DNA from: Chitinophagaceae bacterium
GTDB lineage: Bacteria > Bacteroidota > Bacteroidia > Chitinophagales > Chitinophagaceae
Direction of reading: 5' to 3'
DNA length: 51,209 nucleotides
Assembly (NCBI GenBank): GCA_022841365.1
Contig: JALHRP010000024.1
Location: 1 to 51,209 of the forward strand
Shown: positions 43,362-51,209 of the stretch, in pieces
How positions within the stretch are numbered: position 1 is the stretch's first letter
Layout of the letters: each line of letters opens with the position of its first letter
Program-made: the position numbers and the translations under genes
The notes under the pieces: model-generated
What the model was told of the DNA's origin: nothing
The model's input: the letters and a program-made list of their open reading frames with translations, nothing else
Databases searched by the model: none

Positions 43362-43465
43362 AACCCCATCGGGGTGAATATGTCAGTAGAAAAATCAAAC
43401 GATATTACGCCAAGCTCCGTAGGAGCGTCATATTTTTGAAATATGACATGCCGCCCCGATGGCGC
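43362..43465. repeat. Interspersed palindromic repeat upstream of tcdA
   Basis: About 104 bp contain three hairpins (ACCCC-GGGGT at 43363-43375, GCTCC-GGAGC at 43414-43426, GTCATATTT-AAATATGAC at 43427-43447). The outer ends pair as CCATCGGGG (43366-43374) with CCCCGATGG (43454-43462). This type of compact nested element is common in Bacteroidota and differs from the one at 4092. The remaining bases up to 43563 hold nothing recognisable. Confidence 0.75.
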
Positions 43466-43563
43466 TAATTTCCTTTTGCTTAATTCGTTCTACTTACATT
43501 GCGCCTTTCTAAGGCTAATTCAATCATTTATGAAAATGCTTTAGTAAGATGAAGGGAGATTTT

Positions 43564-44205
43564 TTAAAACTCCGCTTTAAAAACCTTCGCTGCATTTTTT
43601 TGAAGCTGCAAACTAAGCGAATCTTCATCAATTGAAAAAACCTTAGCTGCCAGAGTATAAATTGTCTGGATTGGGAGTTCCGAATCATCGGTTTCTAAAA
43701 ATAGTTTTTGCAACGGGAGCGAAGCGGCAATTTGCTGTATGTGCTCCTGCAGTAATGCTTTGCCAAAACTGATGAAATGCCCCGCTTTTATAATTTGACG
43801 GGCCAGTTGTTCACTTTTATTAAAGCCATGAAACACTGCCGGTACGTTGCTTTGTTTTAATAGTTGTAATACTTCATCATATGCTTTTACGCAATGGATG
43901 ATGAGTGGTTTATGTAAATTGTTTGCCCATTTAATTTGCAGGGCAAATACTTCCTGCTGTAATGTAAAATCAATGACAGACAGTTTATCCAAGCCACATT
44001 CGCCTATTGCTTTTACATAGTTTTTGGTAGCCAGTTTTTGAAGGATTATAAAATCTACTTTCCAGTTTTCAGAAATATACCGGGGATGCAAACCAATGGA
44101 GTAATTACCTGTTATCTGTACCTGTTCAAAATCCATATGTATGTTTTGAATTGCCCATTCATTAGCTTGCGGTGGATGATGTGTATGGATGTTGAAGTAT
44201 TGCAT
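43564..44205 (-). CDS. TatD-family metal-dependent hydrolase
   Basis: This 213-residue protein of the TatD/YcfH amidohydrolase type has the metal-binding HTHHP motif near the N-terminus (FNIHTHHPPQANEW), GECGLDKLS, the LIIHCVKAYDE His, FHGFNKSEQLA and LETDDSELPI. It is shorter than typical TatD (about 260 residues), mainly around the region after the first motif. The ATG at 44205 begins the motif-bearing part; an earlier ATG at 44238 or TTG at 44271 is also possible. Likely DNase or other phosphodiesterase activity. Confidence 0.85.
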   Translation of the reverse strand: MQYFNIHTHHPPQANEWAIQNIHMDFEQVQITGNYSIGLHPRYISENWKVDFIILQKLATKNYVKAIGECGLDKLSVIDFTLQQEVFALQIKWANNLHKPLIIHCVKAYDEVLQLLKQSNVPAVFHGFNKSEQLARQIIKAGHFISFGKALLQEHIQQIAASLPLQKLFLETDDSELPIQTIYTLAAKVFSIDEDSLSLQLQKNAAKVFKAEF

Positions 44206-44452
44206 GCAGCTCTCCGAATTTGATACAAGATGATTCATTATTACTGATATAAAAAGTACAATTCGCTGCAAAGTAAAAGACCTGCTTTAATGCAGGCCTT
44301 TCAAATAAAAGAATGTGTTTCATGTGGCATGCGTTTACACATACAAACATACTTGGTGCAATCATTTATGCAAATACCCCAAAAGCAGTAATTAAAATCA
44401 TCCTCAGCTGTTACAAACATGAACGGCCAGTTAAAAAATAAATCATAAAAAA

Positions 44453-44482
44453 TTGCTCAAACTAAAATAATTAGTATCTTAG
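44453..44482 (+). promoter_or_regulatory. Promoter of the XRE-S24 gene
   Basis: TTG at 44453-44455 and TATCTTAG at 44475-44482 (one mismatch from TAnnTTTG) with a 19-base spacer. The ATG lies 21 bases downstream. Confidence 0.55.
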
Positions 44483-44503
44483 CTCCAATAAAATTAGCAT
44501 CTT

Positions 44504-45253
44504 ATGGCAATGGCCAATCAAAACATGAAATATCTCCGCAAACTGCGTGGATTAACTCAGGATGAGTTTGCTCAAAAAATCGGCATCAAACGTTCGCTCG
44601 TTGGTGCCTATGAAGAAGAGCGGGCAGAACCCAATTATGAAGTGCTTGAAACCGTAAGTGACCTCTTTAAAGTAAGCATTGATGATTTGCTGCGCAAAGA
44701 TCTCAGCGAAACAAAGGGCAGCTATTTATCAAAACGCCGGCAAATGAAAATGCTGGCCGATTTAAATGTCATTCACTTTGTTCCGGTAAAAGCAGCTGCA
44801 GGTTATCTCAATGGTTATGCCGATCCTGAATTTTTAGACGAACTCAATACGTTTACACTCCCCATGCTTACCAGTGGCAGTTACCGTGCTTTTGAAATTG
44901 TAGGAGACAGTATGTTGCCCACACCCAGCGGCAGTGTAATAGTAGCAGAGAAAGTAAACAACCTGGATGAAGTAAAAAATAACAACGCCTATATTGTAGT
45001 AAGCCGTACCGAAGGTGTGGTGTACAAGCGTGTATTAAAAAGTAACCGCAGTAAAAATAAACTCACTTTGCTCAGTGATAATCCGGCTTATCAGCCTTAT
45101 CAGGTTAATGCAGAAGATGTGCTGGAGTTCTGGACTGCACAACTGGTGATAGGAAAAGTGGCGCAGGGCCAGCGCTGGGATGTAACCAATCTGGCTTCAA
45201 TGGTAAGCAACCTGCAAGACCAGGTGAACAACCTGAAAAAGAAAATGAATTAA
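44504..45253 (+). CDS. XRE-type regulator with S24 (LexA/CI-like) domain
   Basis: This 249-residue protein has an N-terminal XRE helix-turn-helix (MKYLRKLRGLTQDEFAQKIGIKRSLVGAYEEER) and a C-terminal S24 peptidase-like domain with FEIVGDSMLPTPSG (the nucleophile Ser) and VVYKRVLK (the base Lys). The candidate cleavage site is the Ala-Gly in KAAAGYLNGY. Such repressors can self-cleave in response to RecA filaments. The C-terminal coiled-coil (VSNLQDQVNNLKKKMN) is unusual. It may control a stress regulon; no prophage genes are nearby. Confidence 0.88.
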   Translation: MAMANQNMKYLRKLRGLTQDEFAQKIGIKRSLVGAYEEERAEPNYEVLETVSDLFKVSIDDLLRKDLSETKGSYLSKRRQMKMLADLNVIHFVPVKAAAGYLNGYADPEFLDELNTFTLPMLTSGSYRAFEIVGDSMLPTPSGSVIVAEKVNNLDEVKNNNAYIVVSRTEGVVYKRVLKSNRSKNKLTLLSDNPAYQPYQVNAEDVLEFWTAQLVIGKVAQGQRWDVTNLASMVSNLQDQVNNLKKKMN

Positions 45254-45288
45254 TTGTTTACAGCTCCCTGTTTTACACAGGGCATTGC

Positions 45289-45330
45289 AAAAAACCGCTC
45301 ATACAAATTGAACCGTATGGGCGGTTTTTT
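45289..45330 (+). terminator. Terminator after the XRE-S24 gene
   Basis: The stem AAAAAACCGC + TCATAC pairs with GTATGG + GCGGTTTTTT, with a ten-base loop and a T-run. A second small hairpin, CCCTG-CAGGG, lies at 45266-45282. Confidence 0.85.
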
Positions 45331-45351
45331 TACGATAGCTTGCACCCTCTT

Positions 45352-47811
45352 ATGAAATGGATTTTCACTTGTTTATGTGTAGGTATGGGTTTGATTGGTT
45401 TTGCGGGAAATCAACCGGAACGTGTATTACAGGCCAGTAAAGTGGTAAAAGCACCCGTTATAGATGGTGTATTAAATGAAACCATCTGGCAAACCGCTCC
45501 TGTTGCACAGAATTTTACCGTTAACAGCCCCAACTACGGCGAAGCATCTGCTCATGCAACCAAAGTGTACATTGTATACGATAACTCATCCATTTACATC
45601 GGCGCTTATTTGTACGACGATCCTGAAAAAGTACGTACACAGTTAACTGCAAGAGATGGCGAAAGCAGACAGGATGTAGATTATTTTTCTGTTTTTTTTG
45701 ATACCTATAACGATGATCAAAACGGTTTTCAGTTTGTTGTAACCAGCAGAAATGTGCAGAGCGATGGCAGGCTGAGCCCTAACCGTACTTCACAATTTGG
45801 TCCGCCGAGTGATTACAGCTGGGATGCAGTTTGGGAAAGTAAAGTAACGATGCAGAAAGATGGATGGGTTGTTGAAATGAAGATTCCTTATTATTCTCTT
45901 CGCTTTGCAAAAAAAGAAAAACAGGACTGGGGACTCAACTTTCAGCGTTATGTGCGCAGAAGTAATGAAAGTTCTTACTGGAACAATATCAACCCCAATG
46001 AAAATGGATTTGTAAACCAGTTTGGAAAACTGAGTGGTCTTGAAAATCTTGAACCGCCGCTTCGTTTATCTTTTCTGCCTTACATCACTGCCGGTTACAG
46101 AACCACACCAACATCAAAAGGAAGAGTGAATGAATTTTTACGTAACGGTGGTATGGATGTTAAGTATGGAGTGAACGAAAGTTTTACGTTGGATATGACG
46201 CTGATCCCCGACTTTGGTCAGGTGATTTCTGATAATGTCATCAACAATCTATCTCCTTTTGAAGTACAGTTTCAGGAAAACCGTCCGTTCTTTACCGAAG
46301 GCACAGAAATTTTTAATAAAGCCGGTTTGTTTTATTCAAGAAGAGTGGGAGCCACACCATCCGGATATTTTAAAGTGAGGGCCATGGGGTCTACAGACAG
46401 TACAAGAATTATTTCGAACCCCGGCGTTGTACAGTTATTTAACGCTACGAAGTTTTCAGGAAGAACAAAACAAAAAACAGGCATTGGTATTTTTAATGCC
46501 ATTGGTGCACAAATGTTTGGTGAAATTGAAAATATCAATACCAAAGAAAGGCAACGCATACAAACCGAACCTTTCACCAATTACAACCTAATAGTCATTG
46601 ATCAGGCATTAAAAGGACGCTCATCCATTACGTTAACCAATGCCAATGTAACAAGAAGTGGTGCAGCAAGAGATGCAAACGTAACCGGACTGGATGTGTT
46701 TTTGTTTGATAAAAGTAACCGGCATGGTTTGCAGACCAAATTCGATTACAGCAAGATCATGGGCGTAAATCCATATCAGGGATTTAAAAGTATTGTAAGT
46801 GTTGGCAAAATCAGCGGTAAAATTCAATACAATCTGTTGAATAATATTGAGAGCGACCGTTACGATCCCAACGATCTGGGAATTCTGCAGGCGCCCAATG
46901 AAGTAATGACCATGTTCAGAATGAGTTATAACCAGCTTACACCAACCAAAAAATTCAATGCATGGAATGTTGGTTTTAGTGTGCGTCATGAAATGCTGTA
47001 CAAACCGTTTGTGTTTACAAATATCCGCTATGGTGCAAGTGCATTCTGGTTTTTGAAAAATTTTTGGGATCTGAGTGTAGCTCTGGAAACACAACCGCTC
47101 TGGCAAAAAGATTATTTTGAATTACGTACACCCGGAAAGTTTATGCGTAAAGTACCATGGGCTTTTATGCGCATCAGCGGAAGTACCGACAGCAGAAAAA
47201 AATTGTTTGCACGGTTTACACTGGGTTTTGCAGAATCGGTTGATATTAAAAATGATGCGTTCATTATCATTCATCCGGGTATCCGTTATCGCTTTGGAGA
47301 CCGGTTGAGTATGGAAGTTGATTTACGGATGAATGACGACCGTGGACAATTTGGATATGCATTTCTCCGTGAAACCAATGGCGATCCGATTATAGGCCGC
47401 AGAAGAAACCGTGATGTTACAACACTTATCACCGGTATTTACAATTTCACCAGCCGTATGAATATTACATTGCGTGCAAGACATTACTGGAGCAGGGTAG
47501 AGTACAACAGTTTCTATAATGCAGATGCCGGCGGATGGTGGGTGAGCAGAACATTTATACCTGGGCAGGATCAGAATTTTAATGTGTGGAACATGGATGT
47601 GTTTTACACCTGGGATTTTAATTACGGCAGCCGTTTTATTATTGGCTGGAAAAACTGGCTGGCCAATGATTTTCCTGTTGATGGTAATCGCTACAAAAAT
47701 TATTTTGGCAATGCAACACGTATGCTTGCTTCACCTCATGGCAACGAGTTTACAGCACGGATGATCTTTTTCCTTGATTCACAAAAATTGAAACGAAAGA
47801 GAAATCAGTGA
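45352..47811 (+). CDS. DUF5916 outer-membrane protein with CBM9-like N-terminus
   Basis: This 819-residue protein has a signal peptide (MKWIFTCLCVGMGLIGFAG). Residues 20-230 look like a carbohydrate-binding (CBM9-type) domain, with APVIDGVLNETIWQTAP, YIVYDNSSIYIGAYLYD and YFSVFFDTYNDDQNGFQF; the DUF5916 barrel follows to the C-terminus. The ATG at 45352 is used instead of a TTG at 45340. The last codons lead straight into a heptad repeat array that contains the stop codon. Its role may be polysaccharide uptake, but this is not established. Confidence 0.88.
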   Translation: MKWIFTCLCVGMGLIGFAGNQPERVLQASKVVKAPVIDGVLNETIWQTAPVAQNFTVNSPNYGEASAHATKVYIVYDNSSIYIGAYLYDDPEKVRTQLTARDGESRQDVDYFSVFFDTYNDDQNGFQFVVTSRNVQSDGRLSPNRTSQFGPPSDYSWDAVWESKVTMQKDGWVVEMKIPYYSLRFAKKEKQDWGLNFQRYVRRSNESSYWNNINPNENGFVNQFGKLSGLENLEPPLRLSFLPYITAGYRTTPTSKGRVNEFLRNGGMDVKYGVNESFTLDMTLIPDFGQVISDNVINNLSPFEVQFQENRPFFTEGTEIFNKAGLFYSRRVGATPSGYFKVRAMGSTDSTRIISNPGVVQLFNATKFSGRTKQKTGIGIFNAIGAQMFGEIENINTKERQRIQTEPFTNYNLIVIDQALKGRSSITLTNANVTRSGAARDANVTGLDVFLFDKSNRHGLQTKFDYSKIMGVNPYQGFKSIVSVGKISGKIQYNLLNNIESDRYDPNDLGILQAPNEVMTMFRMSYNQLTPTKKFNAWNVGFSVRHEMLYKPFVFTNIRYGASAFWFLKNFWDLSVALETQPLWQKDYFELRTPGKFMRKVPWAFMRISGSTDSRKKLFARFTLGFAESVDIKNDAFIIIHPGIRYRFGDRLSMEVDLRMNDDRGQFGYAFLRETNGDPIIGRRRNRDVTTLITGIYNFTSRMNITLRARHYWSRVEYNSFYNADAGGWWVSRTFIPGQDQNFNVWNMDVFYTWDFNYGSRFIIGWKNWLANDFPVDGNRYKNYFGNATRMLASPHGNEFTARMIFFLDSQKLKRKRNQ

Positions 47812-47850
47812 TGAGTGATGAGTAATCAGTGATGAGTAGTGAGTGATGAG
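47802..47850. repeat. Heptad array of TGATGAG-like units
   Basis: Seven 7-base units in register: AAATCAG, TGATGAG, TGATGAG, TAATCAG, TGATGAG, TAGTGAG, TGATGAG. The first two overlap the end of the DUF5916 gene, whose TGA stop is the start of the second unit. Because 7 is one more than a multiple of three, successive TGA codons fall in all three frames. Confidence 0.85.
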
Positions 47851-47868
47851 TTGCAGGAGATCTGCAAT

Positions 47869-47896
47869 CTTGTATCTTGTTCCTTGAACCTTGTGC
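47869..47896. repeat. Heptad array of CTTGnnn units
   Basis: Four CTTG words at 47869, 47876, 47883 and 47890, each 7 bases apart, followed by a degenerate fifth unit (CTTTGTC). It lies between the previous array and the stop codon of the minus-strand amidohydrolase gene. Confidence 0.85.
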
Positions 47897-47902
47897 CTTT
47901 GT

Positions 47903-48811
47903 CTAATTTAATCCATATATTTCTTTCGCCAAACGAAAAGTATTGCAATGCGCTTCAGCAATCGTTTTAATATCAGGTGAGTAGCCTCCACCCATTGCAA
48001 CCGTACAGGGTATTTGATGTTTCAGCAAAGCAGAGAATACAATTTCATCCCGTTGTTTACAACCTTCCATGCTTACGTTCAGTTTGCCGAATTTGTCCGT
48101 TGAAAGAATATCAACACCGGAGAGATAAAAAACAAAATCCGGTTTTACTTTTTCAATCAGCATATACAAATTGTTTTTCAGCAGCGGAAGATAAACACTG
48201 TCGTCGGTGCCATCACTTAACCCAATGTCCAGATCACTGGTTTCTTTATGAAAAGGATAATTGTGTGCGCCATGCATACTGAACGTAAATACCTTGTTGT
48301 TGCCCTCAAACAACTTAGCCGTTCCGTTTCCCTGATGCACATCCAGATCTACAATGAGAATTTGTTTTACAAGTTTTTGATGCAATAAGTAATTAGCAGC
48401 TGTGGCAAAATCGTTTAACAAACAAAAACCTTCGCCTCTGTCTGCAAATGCATGATGCGTGCCGCCGGCAATATTCATTGCTACGCCGTTTTCAAAAGCA
48501 AATCTGCAACAGTCAATAGTTCCCTGTGTAATGATCAGTTCCCGTTCAGTTAGAGCAGGTGATTGCGGAAAACCAATGTGCCGTTGCTCTTTTGCAGAAA
48601 GTGTTTGATGCTTCAGTTTGTTGAGATACTCTTCTGTATGCGTAAGCAAAATAATTTCATCTGCACAAACAGTTGGTGCAAAAAGGTTATCAACTGTAAT
48701 ACTTCCTTCGTGTAACAATTGCTCCGGTATCAATTCATACTTCAGCATCGGAAAGCGATGCCCTTCCGGTAGCGGATGCGCATAAATGGGCGCATGGGCA
48801 ATATGAAGCAT
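47903..48811 (-). CDS. Histone-deacetylase-like amidohydrolase
   Basis: This 302-residue zinc enzyme is of the HDAC/AcuC/APAH superfamily. Visible motifs are GGTHHAFADRGEGFCLLND (catalytic His pair), ILIVDLDVHQGNGTAKLF (Zn ligands Asp and His), FSMHGAHNYPF, LSGVDILSTDKFGKL (third Zn Asp) and AMGGGYSPD (near the transition-state Tyr). The start ATG at 48811 begins the typical MLHIAHAPIYAHPLPEGHRFP; an upstream TTG is rejected. It is 22 bp downstream of pdeM on the same strand. Acetylpolyamine or acetyl-lysine deacetylation is likely. Confidence 0.92.
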   Translation of the reverse strand: MLHIAHAPIYAHPLPEGHRFPMLKYELIPEQLLHEGSITVDNLFAPTVCADEIILLTHTEEYLNKLKHQTLSAKEQRHIGFPQSPALTERELIITQGTIDCCRFAFENGVAMNIAGGTHHAFADRGEGFCLLNDFATAANYLLHQKLVKQILIVDLDVHQGNGTAKLFEGNNKVFTFSMHGAHNYPFHKETSDLDIGLSDGTDDSVYLPLLKNNLYMLIEKVKPDFVFYLSGVDILSTDKFGKLNVSMEGCKQRDEIVFSALLKHQIPCTVAMGGGYSPDIKTIAEAHCNTFRLAKEIYGLN

Positions 48812-48833
48812 GTTTGAGTTGATGGAAGAATGA

Positions 48834-49493
48834 CTATTGAAGTTCAAGGATGGTTTTGTTTACTATAGCAAATACTTTGTCCCGCTTTTTTGGTTTTACT
48901 GTATGCAAACCGGTGAAGCGTCCAAACGCAGGCAACACGGCAAATGTTTCATTAAAATAAAAACAAGGAAACCGCAGCGATTGTTTACTGATGCCGCTCA
49001 CCTGCACACCCGGATGCAGATGTCCTGAAAATGCATAGCCCGAAGCAGATGTTTTTGCGTTTGTTACCGGTTCATGTATAAATGTAAACGGAGCAATCAC
49101 TAATTCCGGTTGATGCACTTCAATCTCATGTTCTTTATACCATGAAAGGTTTAGTATATCGTGGTTGCCAAGTACAAGATGAATGGGTAAGGAAGAAAGG
49201 TCTCTTCTCCATTTTTCAAACAACTGCATTTCTTTATTCATGCTGCTGTGAAAAAAATCGCCAACAACAAGTAAGCGGCTTGGTTTAAACAATTGTATTT
49301 GTGCAAACAACCGTTGCAGATCTTCTTTAAAAACTGTTTGAGGAATACCGATGCCTGCTTTTCTGAAATGCCCGGTTTTGCCAAAGTGAATATCAGAAAC
49401 AATTAATACCTGCTCTTCTTCCCAGAACAAACAACGTTCTGCGGACAGCCAGAGAGTTTGTTCTTTCAATTTATATGGTACCGGTGGTTGCAT
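48834..49493 (-). CDS. pdeM: Ligase-associated DNA damage response endonuclease PdeM
   Basis: This 219-residue calcineurin-type metallophosphoesterase has the motifs LIVSDIHFGKTGHFRKAGIGIP, LLVVGDFFHS, HLVLGNHDIL and AFSGHLHPGV. The pattern matches PdeM, one of the DNA-repair partners of the ligase-associated operon, whose helicase end lies further upstream on the same strand. A TACATTTG box is 8 bases before its ATG, so it has its own promoter. Confidence 0.93.
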   Translation of the reverse strand: MQPPVPYKLKEQTLWLSAERCLFWEEEQVLIVSDIHFGKTGHFRKAGIGIPQTVFKEDLQRLFAQIQLFKPSRLLVVGDFFHSSMNKEMQLFEKWRRDLSSLPIHLVLGNHDILNLSWYKEHEIEVHQPELVIAPFTFIHEPVTNAKTSASGYAFSGHLHPGVQVSGISKQSLRFPCFYFNETFAVLPAFGRFTGLHTVKPKKRDKVFAIVNKTILELQ

Positions 49494-49501
49494 CAGCGCT
49501 G

Positions 49502-49509
49502 CAAATGTA
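49502..49509 (-). promoter_or_regulatory. -7 box of pdeM
   Basis: The minus strand reads TACATTTG (perfect TAnnTTTG), 8 bases before the ATG at 49493. No clean TTG is seen upstream. Confidence 0.5.
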
Positions 49510-49582
49510 AGTGCAGATCAGGAATAACAGGATGGAACTGTTGCTGCAGCCTGTGTAATCAGAACAATGGATCGTCAAAAAA

Positions 49583-49607
49583 AACAGCCCCTGATTGAGG
49601 GGCTGTT
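49583..49607 (-). terminator. Terminator of the heme-binding protein gene
   Basis: A nine-base-pair perfect stem (AACAGCCCC with GGGGCTGTT) and a seven-base loop are followed on the minus strand by a T-run, four bases past the stop codon. Confidence 0.85.
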
Positions 49608-49610
49608 GAA

Positions 49611-50111
49611 TTATTTTTTTTCAGCTGCTTTTGTTTTGTCTGTTTGGTCAGCAGGATCAGGAGGAGGAAGTGTTGCCAGACTTTCTGCACACCATTTTTT
49701 GATGGCTGCTTTTTGATCTGCATTTAATTTCGTTTTCCGATGAATAAATGTGTAGCTCTCCAGCGGCATTTCGCCGGCTGATACTTCTTCTTCTATTTCA
49801 ACAAATTTTTTGCGCTGTCTTTTTACTGTGTAGCTGCCGAACTCAGAAAAATTCAATTCTTTTTTTCCTTCATCAATATGATCCTGTAACCACCAGGTTA
49901 CCGGTTGTATGTTAGAATACCATGGGTAATTAGTGTTGTTACTGTGGCAATCGTAACAGGAAGTTTTAAGAATAACAGCCACATCATCACTTACAGCAAA
50001 CTTGCTTGTTATATCATTGGGGAAAGGTCCTGCCGAACTGTTTTGTTTGGGACGAATAAATTGTATAACGATAAATGCTGCCAGTAAAACGTATAAAATC
50101 TTTTTGATCAT
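49611..50111 (-). CDS. Heme-binding (cytochrome c-like) protein
   Basis: This 166-residue protein is anchored by one N-terminal helix (MIKKILYVLLAAFIVIQF) or exported by it. The heme site is C-Y-D-C-H (TSCYDCHSNNTNYPWYSNI), and a possible Met ligand is in EEVSAGEMPLESYTFIHR, as in the haem_bd family of Bacteroidota. The ATG at 50111 is preferred; 24 more residues upstream look random. It sits between the helicase and pdeM genes, which is unusual for the repair operon. The function is unknown; periplasmic electron transfer is likely. Confidence 0.88.
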   Translation of the reverse strand: MIKKILYVLLAAFIVIQFIRPKQNSSAGPFPNDITSKFAVSDDVAVILKTSCYDCHSNNTNYPWYSNIQPVTWWLQDHIDEGKKELNFSEFGSYTVKRQRKKFVEIEEEVSAGEMPLESYTFIHRKTKLNADQKAAIKKWCAESLATLPPPDPADQTDKTKAAEKK

Positions 50112-50217
50112 GTTGGGTGGTTTTGATAAAAATAGAAAGAATTTTATTTCTGCAACCACATTAATATTTAAATGGAAAAACAACTGACTTTTTTTACAGT
50201 TGCATTACTGTACCCGA

Positions 50218-51194
50218 TCACCATTTGTTCAGTTGGGCCTGCATTCGCCTGATCCTGTCTTCCAGCTTTTCGCTGGAAAGGTTATTGCGGTTTAAACCGT
50301 CGGCTATAATGGGGAAGCTGAGCGGAGTAAACCGTTCAGGAAAAGTGAGAATGATCCTGCTGTTCTGAATCCGTTCAAATGCATTCCGTAATCTCACCTC
50401 TTCCATTTGCTGATCAAACACTTCCTGATAGGCTTGCCGCAGCAATACATTTTTCGAGTCATATTCACTAAACACATTAAACAGTAAACTGGCAGAGGCT
50501 TGCAGATGTCTGGCTTTGGTTCGTTCTCCCGGAGCAGATTGAATAATCAATCCGCCAATGACAGCAATATCTCTGAATTTACGACGGGCCATTTCAGTTG
50601 CATTAACGCTGCGTTGTATATCGGCTGTGAGCCCATCCATTGTAAACAATTCATTTGCATTTGTATCATCTACAGGTATGGGTTGATCTGATAATAATTC
50701 AAACCCGTAATCATTCATAGCAATAGAAAAAGTAAGCGGAGCAATTTTTCCAATACGATAGGCAATGATAGCACTCATGGCTTCATGCACCTGCCGGCCT
50801 TCGAAAGGGTAGACCAGCAAATGAAATCCATCTTTGCTTTCATGCTGTTCAATCAACAACTCATCATCTTTCGGGATATGCGAAAGCTGTTGTTGCAGTT
50901 GAAATAATGCAGAGAGATGTTGCAATTCAGGAACCTGATCGGCCAACGCTTTGTCGTGGTCTGATCCGGTATAATCAACCACATCATTAAATGTTTCTCT
51001 TAATTTTTTTCCGAGGTTGGCAGTTAAACTCATTCGTCCGCCGTTCCAGCTGGGTACAATGGTTTTTTTAGAAGTTGATTTGCGTACAAAGGCCGTCATG
51101 TCTTTGATCTGCACCAGTTCAAGGTTTCTTCCAGCCAGTGTAAATGAATCACCCGGATCTAACCGGCTGATAAAATATTCTTCAATCACTCCTA
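50218..51194 (-). CDS. Ligase-associated DEXH-box helicase, C-terminal part (cut by contig end)
   Basis: Only the last 325 or so residues are present; the first two thirds (both RecA lobes) lie beyond the right edge. The visible part reads VIEEYFISRLDPGDSFTLAGRNLELVQIKDM, then VPSWNGGRMSLTANLGKKLRETFNDV, then HLLVYPFEGRQVHEAMSAIIAYRIGKIAP, matching the C-terminal domains of the Lhr-like ligase-associated helicase. A GTG at 51189 is an internal valine, not a start. Together with pdeM it belongs to the DNA damage response set (helicase, ligase, exonuclease, PdeM); the other members would be upstream, off the contig. Confidence 0.9.
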
Positions 51195-51209
51195 AGATCG
51201 GAAGAGCAC
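51195..51209. other. Illumina adapter sequence at contig end
   Basis: The last 15 bases, AGATCGGAAGAGCAC, are identical to the start of the Illumina TruSeq adapter. This is not genomic DNA but read-through left in the assembly. Confidence 0.93.

Noticed and set aside
44504-45253. XRE-S24 protein as a prophage repressor
   Set aside because: The neighbours are ordinary chromosomal genes, and this protein type is common outside phages in Bacteroidota.
47802-47896. Heptad arrays as a CRISPR array
   Set aside because: Units are only 7 bases with no spacers of constant length and no cas genes nearby.
51187-51189. Start codon of the helicase fragment at 51189
   Set aside because: GTG here is an internal valine codon; the gene continues beyond the contig end, which is capped by adapter.

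Overview
The window looks like chromosomal DNA of a member of the Bacteroidota, most likely family Chitinophagaceae. The evidence is moderate to low GC, promoters of the TTG-N17-21-TAnnTTTG type, many SPII lipoproteins, outer-membrane barrels and FG-GAP/UnbV and DUF5916 proteins, and a Sec-type (clade II) nitrous oxide reductase cluster. It is an assembly contig end: the last 15 bases are Illumina adapter, and the gene running off the right edge is cut there.

Layout. 0.1-2.8 kb: ammonium channel and an outer-membrane porin. 3-5.1 kb: agmatine deiminase and N-carbamoylputrescine amidase (agmatine to putrescine), with a palindromic repeat element that supplies the start codon of the deiminase. 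5.3-16 kb: mostly minus-strand metabolic genes (P-type Ca2+ ATPase, NmrA-like protein, AraC regulator with a DUF4440-like lipoprotein, aldo/keto reductase, atypical SDR with cupin, Bro-N protein, secreted Gfo/Idh/MocA oxidoreductase). Two copies of a dispersed repeat flank the last of these. 16.3-19.8 kb: an AT-rich, four-gene restriction-like cassette (beta-class DNA methyltransferase, EVEH nuclease-like protein, C-terminal half of a SNF2 helicase, DUF3883 protein). 20-26.3 kb: phosphoenolpyruvate carboxylase and a giant FG-GAP/UnbV lipoprotein.

26.4-35.6 kb is the N2O-respiration island: a heme-copper-oxidase-like membrane protein and a Crp/Fnr regulator on the minus strand, then a plus-strand run of cytochrome c, nosZ, a NosB-like/NosL fusion, nosD, nosF, nosY, a small cupin and a group III truncated haemoglobin. 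A TGAT-N4-ATCA palindrome lies in the divergent promoter region. No nitrite or NO reductase gene is present in the window.

35.6-51.2 kb: fasciclin lipoprotein, a small membrane protein, lpxB, secreted and barrel proteins, surE with a coupled membrane gene, tcdA, a TatD-like hydrolase, an XRE-S24 regulator, a large DUF5916 barrel, a histone-deacetylase-like amidohydrolase, PdeM, a cytochrome c-like protein and the C-terminus of the ligase-associated DEXH helicase.

The most noteworthy items are the NosB-like/NosL fusion with a buried lipobox, the SNF2 half-helicase cassette, heptad repeat arrays between convergent genes, a gene whose 5' end lies inside a REP-like element, and perfect -7 boxes that sit almost on the start codon of several genes.
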